From positions 62,001 through 126,000 of the forward strand of contig CACGAC010000001.1 of assembly GCA_902571015.1 (NCBI GenBank): 64,000 bases of DNA, given 5' to 3'. Position numbers and translations under genes: made by a program. Source of the DNA: an uncultured Pelagibacteraceae bacterium. GTDB lineage: Bacteria; Pseudomonadota; Alphaproteobacteria; Pelagibacterales; Pelagibacteraceae. Positions 54,401-63,094 of the stretch are shown here, in pieces; positions within the stretch are counted from its first letter, which is position 1, and every line of letters begins with the position of its first letter. The notes beneath the pieces are model-generated. The model searched no databases. It saw only the letters and a program-made list of their open reading frames with translations, and was not told the origin of the DNA.

Positions 54401-55482
54401 TTTCTAAATATATTTTGTGTTGCTTTGATAAATTTCATATTTTCCTCTTTTGACCCAATCGTTAATCGTAGCATATTTTTTATTTTATAACCTTCTTCAG
54501 TAGACCTTAAAATAATTCCCTTTTTTTTTAATTTTTCATAGAAACTATTAGCTCTTAGTTTACATTTATTAAAATTCAATAATAGAAAGTTAGCAGAAAC
54601 TTTATTTGAGCTAATATCATAATTGCTCAAGAAATTTTTCAGTTTTGTTGCATAAATATGATTATGTTTTACTGAACGTGAAATAAATTTTTTATCCTTA
54701 AGAGACTCAATAGCTGCTTTTTGAGCTACTTCATTAACATTGAATGGAGGTTTAATAACATTCAAAGCATCAATAATTTTTTTTGAACCATATCCCCAAC
54801 CAATTCTTAGAGATGATAGTCCGTAAATTTTTGAGAATGTCCTTAATATAAAAACATTCTGCTTATTCTTGAATAAATCTAAACCAGATTTATAGTCTCT
54901 ATTTTGCATGTACTCTGCATAAGCATCATCTACAACAAGTAAGATATTTTTTCTTAATCTTTTTCTTAAATCAGTTAATTCAAAACTGTTCAAGTAAGTG
55001 CCAGTCGGATTATTTGGATTAGCAAGAAATACAATTTTAGTTTTATTGCTTACTTTTTTAATTATTTCAGAGACAGAAACTTTAAAATTTTTTTCTTTAG
55101 CAAAAACAACTTTTGCACCAACTATTTTTGCATATATTCTGTACATTAAAAAACTAAATTGAGGAAGAATTACTTCATCTTTTGGTTTAAGGAAAAGTTG
55201 GCATAACATTTGAATAACCTCGTCTGAACCAGCTCCACAAATTATTTTTTCTTTGTCACAACTAAACTTTTTTGAGATCTGACTTCGTAATTTTTTAGAC
55301 TTTCCATCAGGATATCTGAAAAGACTTAATTTTTTATTTGATATCGCTTTCTTGGCCTTGGCACTTACTCCTAGAGCTGATTCATTTGCTGAAAGTTTAA
55401 TGATTTTATTAAAACTCTTAATAGTTGATTTGCCAGGTTGATAAGCCTCAATATTAAATTTTTTAAATTTTATAGTTGTCAT
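54397..55482 (-). CDS. hisC: histidinol-phosphate aminotransferase
   Basis: PLP enzyme of histidine synthesis that can also transaminate aromatic keto acids. The 361-residue class I/II aminotransferase has LSANESALGVS, GAGSDEVIQML, FLANPNNPTGTYL, VVDDAYAEY and TFSKIYGLSSLRIGWG with the PLP-binding Lys. It is coupled to tyrA by a 4-nt overlap, so a role in phenylalanine/tyrosine transamination is also likely in this genome. It diverges from metX. Confidence 0.93.
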   Translation of the reverse strand: MTTIKFKKFNIEAYQPGKSTIKSFNKIIKLSANESALGVSAKAKKAISNKKLSLFRYPDGKSKKLRSQISKKFSCDKEKIICGAGSDEVIQMLCQLFLKPKDEVILPQFSFLMYRIYAKIVGAKVVFAKEKNFKVSVSEIIKKVSNKTKIVFLANPNNPTGTYLNSFELTDLRKRLRKNILLVVDDAYAEYMQNRDYKSGLDLFKNKQNVFILRTFSKIYGLSSLRIGWGYGSKKIIDALNVIKPPFNVNEVAQKAAIESLKDKKFISRSVKHNHIYATKLKNFLSNYDISSNKVSANFLLLNFNKCKLRANSFYEKLKKKGIILRSTEEGYKIKNMLRLTIGSKEENMKFIKATQNIFRK

Positions 55483-55554
55483 CTTTTAAATTTTAGCCTC
55501 TTTATAGATAAAATAACAATTTTTCATATAGAATTAGTTCAATTATTTTAAAAA

Positions 55555-55583
55555 TTGACATACTAAATAACATCTTGTACAAA
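55555..55583 (+). promoter_or_regulatory. sigma-70 promoter of the metX operon
   Basis: A perfect -35 TTGACA at 55555-55560, a 17-nt spacer, and TACAAA at 55578-55583 as -10. Transcription should start near 55590, exactly where the riboswitch-like stem begins, so the RNA would open with the aptamer. Confidence 0.85.
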
Positions 55584-55587
55584 ATTT

Positions 55588-55646
55588 ATGCGCTGATTTA
55601 CCTGAATTGCGAGCGCTTTAAAAAAACCGCTAAAAAAGTTTTTTTT
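55588..55646 (+). promoter_or_regulatory. SAM-II-type riboswitch before metX
   Basis: GCGCT (55590-55594) and AGCGC (55612-55616) form P1 around a 17-nt loop with GATTTA and ATTGC. A 12-nt A-rich linker is followed by GCTAAAAA (55629-55636), the other conserved strand of the pseudoknot. Loop and linker lengths equal those of the SAM-II sequence I remember, and metX/metA is the classic SAM-II target. The usual terminal GGG is replaced by GTT, and T8 (55639-55646) follows. Senses S-adenosylmethionine if functional. Confidence 0.85.
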
Positions 55647-55676
55647 CTCACAATTCAATAATTAGCACTAATAATT

Positions 55677-56795
55677 ATGAAGACTAAAGAGAATATAAAA
55701 ACGCTTGTTATTAAAAAACCATTGAAACTTGATTGTGGTAAAACTATTAATAATTTTCCACTCGCGTATGAAACTTATGGTTCGCTTAATAAAAGTAAAG
55801 ATAATGCAATCCTTGTTTTTCATGCGCTTACTGGTGATCAATTTGTTACGGGTATTAATCCCGTTACAAAAAAAGATGGTTGGTGGTCTTATGCAGTGGG
55901 TCCTAACAAATCAATAGATACAAATAAATATTTTGTTATTTGTGCAAATGTAATAGGTGGTTGTATGGGCTCATTTGGTCCAAGCCATAAAAATCCTGAT
56001 ACAAATAAAATTTACGGAACCGATTTTCCTGTAATTACTATTAATGACATGGTCAATGCACAAGTAAATTTATTAGATCATTTTGAGATAAAAAAACTTT
56101 TTTCAGTTGTTGGTGGATCAATGGGAGGAATGCAAGTTTTGCAATTTATTAGTAATTATCCGGACAAAGCTAGTACAGTAGTGCCGATTGCATGTACCTC
56201 TAGTCATTCTGCTCAAAATATTGCTTTTAATGAGTTGGGTAGACAAGCGATAGCATCGGATCATAATTGGTCAGACGGTAAATATTTATCTAATAATACT
56301 CTTCCTGATAAAGGGTTATCAGTGGCGAGAATGGCTGCTCATATAACTTATTTGTCTAAAAAAGGTTTACAAGAAAAATTTGGAAGAAAACTTCAAGAAA
56401 GAGATGCTCTTAAATTTGGATTTGATGCAGATTTTCAAATAGAGAGTTATCTAAGATATCAAGGATCCGTTTTTGTAGATCGATTTGATGCTAATAGTTA
56501 TCTTTATATTACAAGAGCAATGGATTATTTTGATCTAGTTAAACAATTTGATGGTAATTTATCTAATGCATTTAAAAAAACTAAGGCTAAGTTTTTTGTA
56601 ATATCTTTCACCTCAGACTGGCTCTATCCAACTCAAGAAAATAAAGATATAGTTATCGCTCTTAATGCCATTGGTGCTGATGTTGGATTTGTTGAAATAA
56701 AATCTGACAAAGGTCATGACTCTTTTTTATTAGATGTTCCAGACTTTTTGAAAACCCTTAAAAATTTTTTAGATAAATCTTATTTAGAGAGATAA
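55677..56795 (+). CDS. metX: homoserine O-acetyltransferase
   Basis: First committed step of methionine synthesis, activating homoserine with acetyl-CoA (or succinyl-CoA in some members). The 372-residue alpha/beta hydrolase has YETYGSLN, FHALTGDQF, and VVGGSMGGMQVLQF with nucleophile Ser148; FTSDWLYP supplies the Asp and KGHDSFLLD the His. It follows the SAM-II-type element and is followed 2 nt later by metW, the standard metX-metW pair. Confidence 0.95.
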   Translation: MKTKENIKTLVIKKPLKLDCGKTINNFPLAYETYGSLNKSKDNAILVFHALTGDQFVTGINPVTKKDGWWSYAVGPNKSIDTNKYFVICANVIGGCMGSFGPSHKNPDTNKIYGTDFPVITINDMVNAQVNLLDHFEIKKLFSVVGGSMGGMQVLQFISNYPDKASTVVPIACTSSHSAQNIAFNELGRQAIASDHNWSDGKYLSNNTLPDKGLSVARMAAHITYLSKKGLQEKFGRKLQERDALKFGFDADFQIESYLRYQGSVFVDRFDANSYLYITRAMDYFDLVKQFDGNLSNAFKKTKAKFFVISFTSDWLYPTQENKDIVIALNAIGADVGFVEIKSDKGHDSFLLDVPDFLKTLKNFLDKSYLER

Positions 56796-56797
56796 TA

Positions 56798-57394
56798 GTG
56801 AAAACAGAATATAAAATAATAGTCGATTTAATAGAGGAAAAAACAAGAGTTTTAGATGTTGGCTGCGATGATGGAACATTAATGGAGTCATTAAAAAAAA
56901 ATAAAAATGTTGATGCGAGAGGCATTGAGATTTCAAAGGATAAGGTTCAAATCTGCGTATCAAAAGGACTTACTGTAATTGAGGGAAACGCGGAATTGGA
57001 TTTAAAACAATTTCCAAATGATTCTTTTGATTATGTTGTCCTAGGTCAAACTTTACAAGCTTTCATAAATCCTGAAATTGTCATAAAAGAACTTTTAAGA
57101 GTTGGAAAGAAAGCAATCATAACAATTCCAAATTTTGGTCATTGGAAAGTAAGATTAAATTTGCTTATAAAAGGAACAATGCCAATCACAGAATCATTAC
57201 CGAATGATTGGTATAACACCCCAAATATTCATATGTGTACGATTAAAGATTTTGTTAAATTTTCAAAAATTATAAACTTTAAAATCTTTAAATCTTTAGC
57301 TCTGACAAATAAAAATATATCAAATATTAATAATTCTAATTTATTTTATAAAAATTTATTTGCAGAATTAGGTATATTCTTAATTGAAAAATAA
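56798..57394 (+). CDS. metW: methionine biosynthesis protein MetW
   Basis: A 198-residue protein of SAM-methyltransferase fold that assists MetX in methionine synthesis in several Proteobacteria. It has VLDVGCDDGTLMESL (SAM-binding motif I), DYVVLGQTLQ, and IPNFGHWKVRLNLLIKGTMPIT, a MetW hallmark, plus the WYNTPNIHMCTIKDF segment. The start is GTG at 56798, two bases after metX. Its stop is followed one base later by gloB. Confidence 0.94.
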   Translation: MKTEYKIIVDLIEEKTRVLDVGCDDGTLMESLKKNKNVDARGIEISKDKVQICVSKGLTVIEGNAELDLKQFPNDSFDYVVLGQTLQAFINPEIVIKELLRVGKKAIITIPNFGHWKVRLNLLIKGTMPITESLPNDWYNTPNIHMCTIKDFVKFSKIINFKIFKSLALTNKNISNINNSNLFYKNLFAELGIFLIEK

Positions 57395-57395
57395 G

Positions 57396-58115
57396 ATGAG
57401 AATAGAAATAATTAAGTGTTTACAAGACAATTATAGTTACCTGTTAATCGATGACACTAAAAATATTGGATGTGTTGTTGACCCTGGTGAGGCAGCTCCA
57501 ATTATAAAATATGTTGAAAGTAATAATATTGAGTTAAAATATATTCTTAATACTCATCATCATTATGATCATGTAGGTGGCAACTTAGAATTAAAGAAAA
57601 GATATAATTCTAAAATAGTTGGATTTAAAGAAGATAAAGATCGGATTCCAGAAATTGATGTACTTGTGGAAGATAATCAAAAATGGAAAGGTGAAAATTT
57701 TGAGGCGAAAATTTATCACATTCCAGGTCATACAAGTGGGCATATTGCCTTTCATTTTTTTTTGGAAAAAATAATTTTTACTGGCGATACCTTATTTTCT
57801 TTAGGATGTGGTAGAATTTTTGAGGGAACTTATGAACAGATGTTCAACTCATTAAAAAAGATAAAAGAACTTCCGAAAGATACTCAGATATATTGCGGCC
57901 ATGAATATACATTACAAAATTCAAAATTTTGTGAGTCAAACGATCCTGATAATTCAAATTTGAAAAGCAAAATTAAGGAAATTAAAGAAAAAATAAAAAA
58001 TGGCCATCCCACCATTCCATCAATTTTATCTGATGAAATGGAATGCAATATATTTCTTAAAGCTAAAGATGTTGAAAGTTTTTCAAAATTAAGAGATTTA
58101 AAGGATAATTTTTGA
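57396..58115 (+). CDS. gloB: hydroxyacylglutathione hydrolase (glyoxalase II)
   Basis: Hydrolyses S-lactoylglutathione to lactate and glutathione, the second step of methylglyoxal detoxification. The 239-residue metallo-beta-lactamase-fold protein has THHHYDHVGG (dinuclear metal site), IPGHTSGHIAF, FTGDTLFSLGCGRIFEGT and YCGHEYT, all typical of GloB. I start at the ATG at 57396, one base after the metW stop; the longer TTG frame at 57384 would overlap metW. Confidence 0.95.
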   Translation: MRIEIIKCLQDNYSYLLIDDTKNIGCVVDPGEAAPIIKYVESNNIELKYILNTHHHYDHVGGNLELKKRYNSKIVGFKEDKDRIPEIDVLVEDNQKWKGENFEAKIYHIPGHTSGHIAFHFFLEKIIFTGDTLFSLGCGRIFEGTYEQMFNSLKKIKELPKDTQIYCGHEYTLQNSKFCESNDPDNSNLKSKIKEIKEKIKNGHPTIPSILSDEMECNIFLKAKDVESFSKLRDLKDNF

Positions 58116-58125
58116 TTTATAAAAC

Positions 58126-58153
58126 TTGACTATAGGCTCGCTCAGACTATATT
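58126..58153 (+). promoter_or_regulatory. sigma-70-type promoter of rplU-rpmA-obgE operon
   Basis: TTGACT at 58126-58131, a 16-nt spacer that is unusually GC-rich, and TATATT at 58148-58153. The leader to the rplU ATG at 58180 would be about 20 nt. Placement and match are good for a ribosomal-protein operon. Confidence 0.65.
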
Positions 58154-58179
58154 GCCATAACAAAATTTAGAGTATTTAT

Positions 58180-58578
58180 ATGTCATTCGCAGTCATAAAA
58201 ACAGGTGGTAAACAATACAAAGTGAAATCTGGAGATATTTTGAAAATTGAGAAATTAACAGATATCAAACCTAATTCAAAAATAGAATTTAATGAAATTT
58301 TAGCTTATGGAGATGACAGTAAAATAGAAGTTGGAGCCCCAATGGTAAGTGGTGCAAAAGTTGAAGCTGACTTAATTAAAAATAGTAAAAATAGGACTGT
58401 ATTAATTTTTAAAAAAAGAAGAAGACATAATTCAAGAAGAAAAAATGGGCATAGACAGGAATATTCTATGATTAGAATAAATAAAATTTTTTCAAAAGAT
58501 GGTAAAATTCTTTCAGAGGCTGAAAAAGTTTCTAAGGTAACAAAAAAGACAGATACAAAAAAAGAGGCTAGTAAATAA
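58180..58578 (+). CDS. rplU: 50S ribosomal protein L21
   Basis: Large-subunit protein binding 23S rRNA. The 132-residue protein begins SFAVIKTGGKQYKVKSGD and contains KKRRRHNSRRKNGHRQEYSMIRI, the L21 signature. A Lys/Thr-rich C-terminal tail extends it beyond the E. coli length. It is first in the rplU-rpmA-obgE block and 13 nt before rpmA. Confidence 0.98.
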   Translation: MSFAVIKTGGKQYKVKSGDILKIEKLTDIKPNSKIEFNEILAYGDDSKIEVGAPMVSGAKVEADLIKNSKNRTVLIFKKRRRHNSRRKNGHRQEYSMIRINKIFSKDGKILSEAEKVSKVTKKTDTKKEASK

Positions 58579-58591
58579 CTAGTAATTAATT

Positions 58592-58846
58592 ATGGCAACA
58601 AAAAAAGCAGGTGGATCTTCTAGAAACGGACGTGATAGTGCTGGACGAAGACTTGGTGTCAAAAAGTATGGAGGACAATCTGTTATACCTGGAAACATTA
58701 TTGTAAGACAAAGGGGTACAAAAATATTTCCTGGAGAAAACGTAGGAATGGGTAAAGATCACTCAATTTTTTCAGTAATAAAAGGTAAAGTAGTTTTTAA
58801 AAAAACAAAATCAGATAGAACTTTTGTTTCAGTAAAACCCAATTAA
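58592..58846 (+). CDS. rpmA: 50S ribosomal protein L27
   Basis: Large-subunit protein reaching towards the peptidyl-transferase centre. The 84-residue protein has [28 protein letters not shown] at the N-terminus and [22 protein letters not shown], both invariant in L27. It is cotranscribed with rplU and obgE, the conserved order. Confidence 0.98.
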   Translation: MATKKAGGSSRNGRDSAGRRLGVKKYGGQSVIPGNIIVRQRGTKIFPGENVGMGKDHSIFSVIKGKVVFKKTKSDRTFVSVKPN

Positions 58847-58873
58847 TAGTACAACTTAAACTATTGTTGTATT

Positions 58874-59857
58874 ATGAAATTCTTAGATCAAGTTAAAATT
58901 TATATTAAAGCAGGAAACGGTGGAGATGGTTCTCCGAGTTTCAGAAGAGAAAAATTTATAGAATTTGGTGGTCCAGATGGTGGTGATGGTGGAAAAGGAG
59001 GTTCAGTAATTTTAAAAGCTGAACAGAATTTAAATACTTTGATTGATTTTAGATATCAACAACATCATAAAGCTAAGAGAGGTGAGAACGGTTCAGGACA
59101 AAACCAAACAGGCAAGAGTGGTGAAGATTTAATTTTAGAGGTTCCCTTAGGAACGCAAGTTTTTGAAGAGGACAACAAAACATTAATTTACGACTTTACG
59201 AAAATTAGTGAGGAATTTATCGCTGCTGCAGGTGGTAAAGGTGGATTAGGTAATACAAGATTCAAAAGTTCTACCAATAGGGCTCCAAGGAAATTTACAA
59301 AAGGAACTCGAGGAGAAGAGTTTACAATTTGGCTTCAATTGAAAACAATAGCTGATATTGGGATTATAGGATTACCTAATGCAGGTAAGTCAAGTTTATT
59401 AGCATCAGTTACTAATGCAAATCCTAAAATTGCAAACTATCAATTTACCACTTTAAATCCAAATTTAGGAGTAGCAAGTTATGATGATAAAGAAATTACA
59501 ATAGCAGATATACCAGGATTAGTAGAAGGGGCTCATAAAGGTACAGGCCTTGGAATTCAGTTTTTGAAACATATTGAGAGATGTAAATCTCTTTTACATT
59601 TAATTGATATTACAAGTGAAGATTTAAAAAAAAGCTATCAACAAGTAAAAAATGAGCTTAAAAAATATAGTAACAAACTCACTAAAAAAAAAGAATTAAT
59701 CGTGTTGAACAAAATAGATCTTATTGATGAAAAAGAGGTTAATTACATAATTAAAGATTTTAAAAAGAATACTAAATCAGAAGTTATTGCTTTATCAACA
59801 TTCAATAAATCTTCAGTATCAAAAATCAAATCAAAATTATTGAATTATGTATCTTAA
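58874..59857 (+). CDS. obgE: Obg-family GTPase
   Basis: Ribosome-associated GTPase needed for 50S assembly and linked to stress responses. The 327-residue protein has the glycine-rich Obg fold (residues 1 to about 158, with FGGPDGGDGGKGGS), then the G domain with GLPNAGKSSLL, DIPGLVEGAHKGTGLG and LNKID. The extra C-terminal domain of longer ObgE proteins is absent. It overlaps proB by 11 nt, an order also seen in other Proteobacteria. Confidence 0.97.
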   Translation: MKFLDQVKIYIKAGNGGDGSPSFRREKFIEFGGPDGGDGGKGGSVILKAEQNLNTLIDFRYQQHHKAKRGENGSGQNQTGKSGEDLILEVPLGTQVFEEDNKTLIYDFTKISEEFIAAAGGKGGLGNTRFKSSTNRAPRKFTKGTRGEEFTIWLQLKTIADIGIIGLPNAGKSSLLASVTNANPKIANYQFTTLNPNLGVASYDDKEITIADIPGLVEGAHKGTGLGIQFLKHIERCKSLLHLIDITSEDLKKSYQQVKNELKKYSNKLTKKKELIVLNKIDLIDEKEVNYIIKDFKKNTKSEVIALSTFNKSSVSKIKSKLLNYVS

Positions 59858-60953
59858 AAACTCAAAAAAAATTGTTATCAAAATCGGATCTTCACTTTTA
59901 GTTGACCAAGAAAAGAAAATAAGAAAAAAATGGCTCTCTAGCTTTGCGAAAGATATAAAAAAATTAAGATCGAATAATCAAAAAATTATAATTGTTTCTT
60001 CGGGCGCAATAGCCCTTGGATGTAAAAAAATGAATTATAATAAAAGAAATCTCAAGCTAGATAAAAGTCAAGCAATTGCATCTATAGGACAAATTGAATT
60101 GATGAATTTGTTCTTAGAAACGTTTTCAAAATATAAATTAAATATTTCTCAAATTTTACTTACTCTTGATGACACCGAGGAAAGAAGAAGATCAATTAAT
60201 GCAAAAAGAACTTTTGAAAACTTATTCGATCTTGATTTCATCCCTATTGTTAATGAAAATGATACTATTGCAACATCTGAAATTAAATATGGAGATAATG
60301 ATAGACTTGCTTCTAGAGTAGCCCAAATTACTAATGCAGATACCTTAATATTGCTCTCAGATGTGGATGGTTTATACACAAAAAATCCAAAGAAATTCAA
60401 AGATGCTCAATTAATTAAGAAAGTGATTGATTTAGACAAAGTTGTTAAAAGTATAAATATCAAAGGTATCACAGAATTAGGAAGTGGTGGCATGAATACA
60501 AAAATCGAAGCTGCTAAAATTTGTAATTTGGCTGGTTGCAATATGGTAATAGCAAATGGGTTAAGTCTTAATCCTATAGATCGTATCCAGAGTGGAAATA
60601 ACTGCACTTGGTTTATTTCTAAAATATCTAAAATGCATGCAAGGAAAAAGTGGATAATCAGCTCAATTTCTCCTAAGGGTGAACTTATAATTGATGATGG
60701 AGCAAAAAAAGCTCTTCATAGTGGAAAAAGTTTATTAGCTGCTGGAATTAAAAAAGTGGTTGGCAGATTTAATAAGGGAGATCATATTAAAATTTTAGAT
60801 AATAAAAAAAAAGAGTTTGCTCGTGGACTTAGCTCTTTTTCATCCAAAGAAATAAATTTAATTATGGGCTGTCATTCGAATGAAATACAAAAAATTTTAG
60901 GATATGTGTCGAAATCTGAGGTAGTGCATAAAGATGATATGGTAGAAATCTAA
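59847..60953 (+). CDS. proB: glutamate 5-kinase
   Basis: First step of proline synthesis. The 368-residue protein has an amino-acid-kinase domain (IVIKIGSSLLVD, VSSGAIALG, VNENDTIA, FGDND-like YGDNDRLASRVA, LLSDVDGLYTKNP, GSGGMNTKIEAA) and a C-terminal PUA domain. The start overlaps obgE by 11 nt and the stop shares one base with proA, so translation is probably coupled. Confidence 0.97.
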   Translation: MYLKNSKKIVIKIGSSLLVDQEKKIRKKWLSSFAKDIKKLRSNNQKIIIVSSGAIALGCKKMNYNKRNLKLDKSQAIASIGQIELMNLFLETFSKYKLNISQILLTLDDTEERRRSINAKRTFENLFDLDFIPIVNENDTIATSEIKYGDNDRLASRVAQITNADTLILLSDVDGLYTKNPKKFKDAQLIKKVIDLDKVVKSINIKGITELGSGGMNTKIEAAKICNLAGCNMVIANGLSLNPIDRIQSGNNCTWFISKISKMHARKKWIISSISPKGELIIDDGAKKALHSGKSLLAAGIKKVVGRFNKGDHIKILDNKKKEFARGLSSFSSKEINLIMGCHSNEIQKILGYVSKSEVVHKDDMVEI

Positions 60954-62203
60954 TGAGAAAGATATTAATTAATATTGGAGAAAGATCAAAACAAGCTTTT
61001 GCTCACCCAATAAATACTTATAAAAAAAATAAAGTTTTAAGTGATTATCTTAAAATGATAAAAAAAAATAAGCATTTAATTCTTAGAGAAAATAAAAAAG
61101 ATGTAGATCGGGCTATCAAAATTAAGCTTAGAGATAATTTAATAAATCGACTTATTTTGAATGAAAAAAAAATCTTGGGTATTATTAATTCAATCCAAAA
61201 AATAATTAAGTTAAAGGATCCAATTCATAATGTTATTGAAAAATGGAAAAGACCTAATGGACTTGTATTTTCAAAAATATCAATCCCGATAGGAGTAATA
61301 GGTGTAATTTATGAAAGTAGACCAAATGTAACTTCGGATGTAGCATCATTATGTTTTAAATCTGGAAATCCAGTTATTTTAAAAGGTGGTTCTGAGGCCT
61401 TTTATTCTAATAAAATTTTATCAAATTTATTCAGAAAAGCTTTAAAGATTAATAAAGTTAATCAAAACTTTGTTCAATTCATTGATATAAAGAATAGAAA
61501 AGTGGTAGATTTTTTACTCACTAAAATGACTAATTTTATTGATGTTATCATACCAAGAGGGGGTAGAAATTTAGTTAAAAAAGTAAAAAACATTTCTAAA
61601 ATTCCAACTATTGGTCACTTAGAAGGTGTTTGTCATTCATATGTAGATAAAGATGCGGATCCCAAAATTGCTACTAAAGTAATAGTAAATGCAAAATTAA
61701 GAAATACAGCGATTTGTGGAGCAACTGAAACAATTTTGCTTAATGAGCGTATAATCAAAAAGTTTGGAGCTCATATATTAAAGATATTAGAGGAAAAAGG
61801 TTGTCAGATTATTGGTGATAATAAAATACAAAAAATTTATAAAGGTAAAATCAAAAAAGCATCAATCAAAGATTGGTCAAAAGAATATTTGTCTGCTACC
61901 GTTTCTGTAAAATCTGTCAAAAACTTACAAGAGGCTATTTCTCATATTAATAAATATGGAACTATGCATACTGATTGTATTATTACTAAAAACAAAAAAA
62001 CTGCTAAAAAATTTTTAATGGGAGTTAAAAGTTCAATAGCGATGCACAATACATCTACACAATTTGCAGATGGTGGTGAATTTGGATTTGGAGGTGAGGT
62101 TGGAATTTCGACAAATGTTCTTCCACCAAGAGGCCCTGTAGGACTTGGACAACTAATTTCCTACAAATATCAAGTAACAAGTAATGGTAAAATTAGAAAG
62201 TAA
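60953..62203 (+). CDS. proA: gamma-glutamyl phosphate reductase
   Basis: Second step of proline synthesis, reducing glutamyl phosphate with NADPH. The 416-residue aldehyde-dehydrogenase-fold protein has IGVIGVIYESRPNVTSDVASLCFKSGN, PRGGRNLVKKV, NAKLRNTAICGATETIL with the catalytic Cys, and the C-terminal GGEFGFGGEVGISTN. It is coupled to proB by a one-base overlap and runs 20 nt into nadD. Confidence 0.97.
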   Translation: MRKILINIGERSKQAFAHPINTYKKNKVLSDYLKMIKKNKHLILRENKKDVDRAIKIKLRDNLINRLILNEKKILGIINSIQKIIKLKDPIHNVIEKWKRPNGLVFSKISIPIGVIGVIYESRPNVTSDVASLCFKSGNPVILKGGSEAFYSNKILSNLFRKALKINKVNQNFVQFIDIKNRKVVDFLLTKMTNFIDVIIPRGGRNLVKKVKNISKIPTIGHLEGVCHSYVDKDADPKIATKVIVNAKLRNTAICGATETILLNERIIKKFGAHILKILEEKGCQIIGDNKIQKIYKGKIKKASIKDWSKEYLSATVSVKSVKNLQEAISHINKYGTMHTDCIITKNKKTAKKFLMGVKSSIAMHNTSTQFADGGEFGFGGEVGISTNVLPPRGPVGLGQLISYKYQVTSNGKIRK

Positions 62204-62726
62204 ATTGGTTACAAGAAGAAACAAAATTGGGATCCTGGGTGGATCCTTCGATCCTGCGCACAAAGGTCACTTAACTATCTCAAAAGAAGCAATTAATAGA
62301 TTTAAATTACGAAATGTTATTTGGGCAATAACAAAAAAAAATCCTTTTAAAAAAAAGACACATACAAGTTTGGATAATAGAATCAAGCATTGCAAAAAAA
62401 TTATTGGATCAAGTAAATTGATTAAAGTAAAATTTTATGAGGACACAATTAAATCAAATAAAACTTTTGATTTGATAAATCATATTTCAAAGAACAAAAA
62501 AAACAAAATTTATTTTATAATGGGCGCTGATAATTTAATAAAATTTCACAAATGGTATAAATGGAAATTAATTTCACAGAAATGTAAAATAATAGTATTT
62601 GATAGGCATGGTTATAAAAAAAAATCATTAAATTCAACTACATATAAAAGATTAAATAGAGAAAATTTGAAATTTATTGAATTTGAAAAGGTCAATATTT
62701 CTTCTTCTCAATTGAGAAAAATTTGA
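62184..62726 (+). CDS. nadD: nicotinate-nucleotide adenylyltransferase
   Basis: Makes nicotinate adenine dinucleotide for NAD synthesis. The 180-residue protein has KIGILGGSFDPAHKGHLTIS (HxGH as HKGH), IWAITKKNPFK, YFIMGADNLIKFHKWYKWK and SSSQLRK, the NadD signatures. The listed start gives a 20-nt overlap with proA; a TTG at 62205 is a possible later start. Its position before rsfS is typical. Confidence 0.95.
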   Translation: MVKLESKLVTRRNKIGILGGSFDPAHKGHLTISKEAINRFKLRNVIWAITKKNPFKKKTHTSLDNRIKHCKKIIGSSKLIKVKFYEDTIKSNKTFDLINHISKNKKNKIYFIMGADNLIKFHKWYKWKLISQKCKIIVFDRHGYKKKSLNSTTYKRLNRENLKFIEFEKVNISSSQLRKI

Positions 62727-62743
62727 TATGGTTTAGTTAATTA

Positions 62744-63094
62744 ATGGACAAAATTTCTGATTTAAAAAAAATCATAATTCAAACTTTAGATATCAATAAA
62801 GCTTTAGACATTGTTAGCATCGATCTTAAAGATAAAAGTTCAATGGCTGAATACATGATTATTGCAAGTGGTACATCATCTAGACATATCCAATCACTTT
62901 CTGAGCAAGTTTTAGAAAAATTCAAAGATTATGGAATGAAAGATTCAAAAATCGAGGGAAAAGATAGTACTGAGTGGAAACTGGTAGATGGAATAGATCT
63001 AATTGTCCACATATTTCATCCAGAAAAAAGAAAATTTTATGAACTAGAAAAAATGTGGTCAGAATTTATTCCAAAAGAAAAACTTATAATATGA
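62744..63094 (+). CDS. rsfS: ribosomal silencing factor RsfS
   Basis: Binds ribosomal protein L14 and blocks subunit joining in starved cells. The 116-residue protein has the family pattern: DIVSIDLKDKSSMAEYMIIASGTSSRHIQSL, KDSKIEGKDSTEWKLVDGIDLIVHIFHPEKRKFYELEKMW. The stop overlaps the start of the next gene (ATGA, 63091-63094). The 23S rRNA methyltransferase gene rlmH, often next, is not present here. Confidence 0.95.
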   Translation: MDKISDLKKIIIQTLDINKALDIVSIDLKDKSSMAEYMIIASGTSSRHIQSLSEQVLEKFKDYGMKDSKIEGKDSTEWKLVDGIDLIVHIFHPEKRKFYELEKMWSEFIPKEKLII

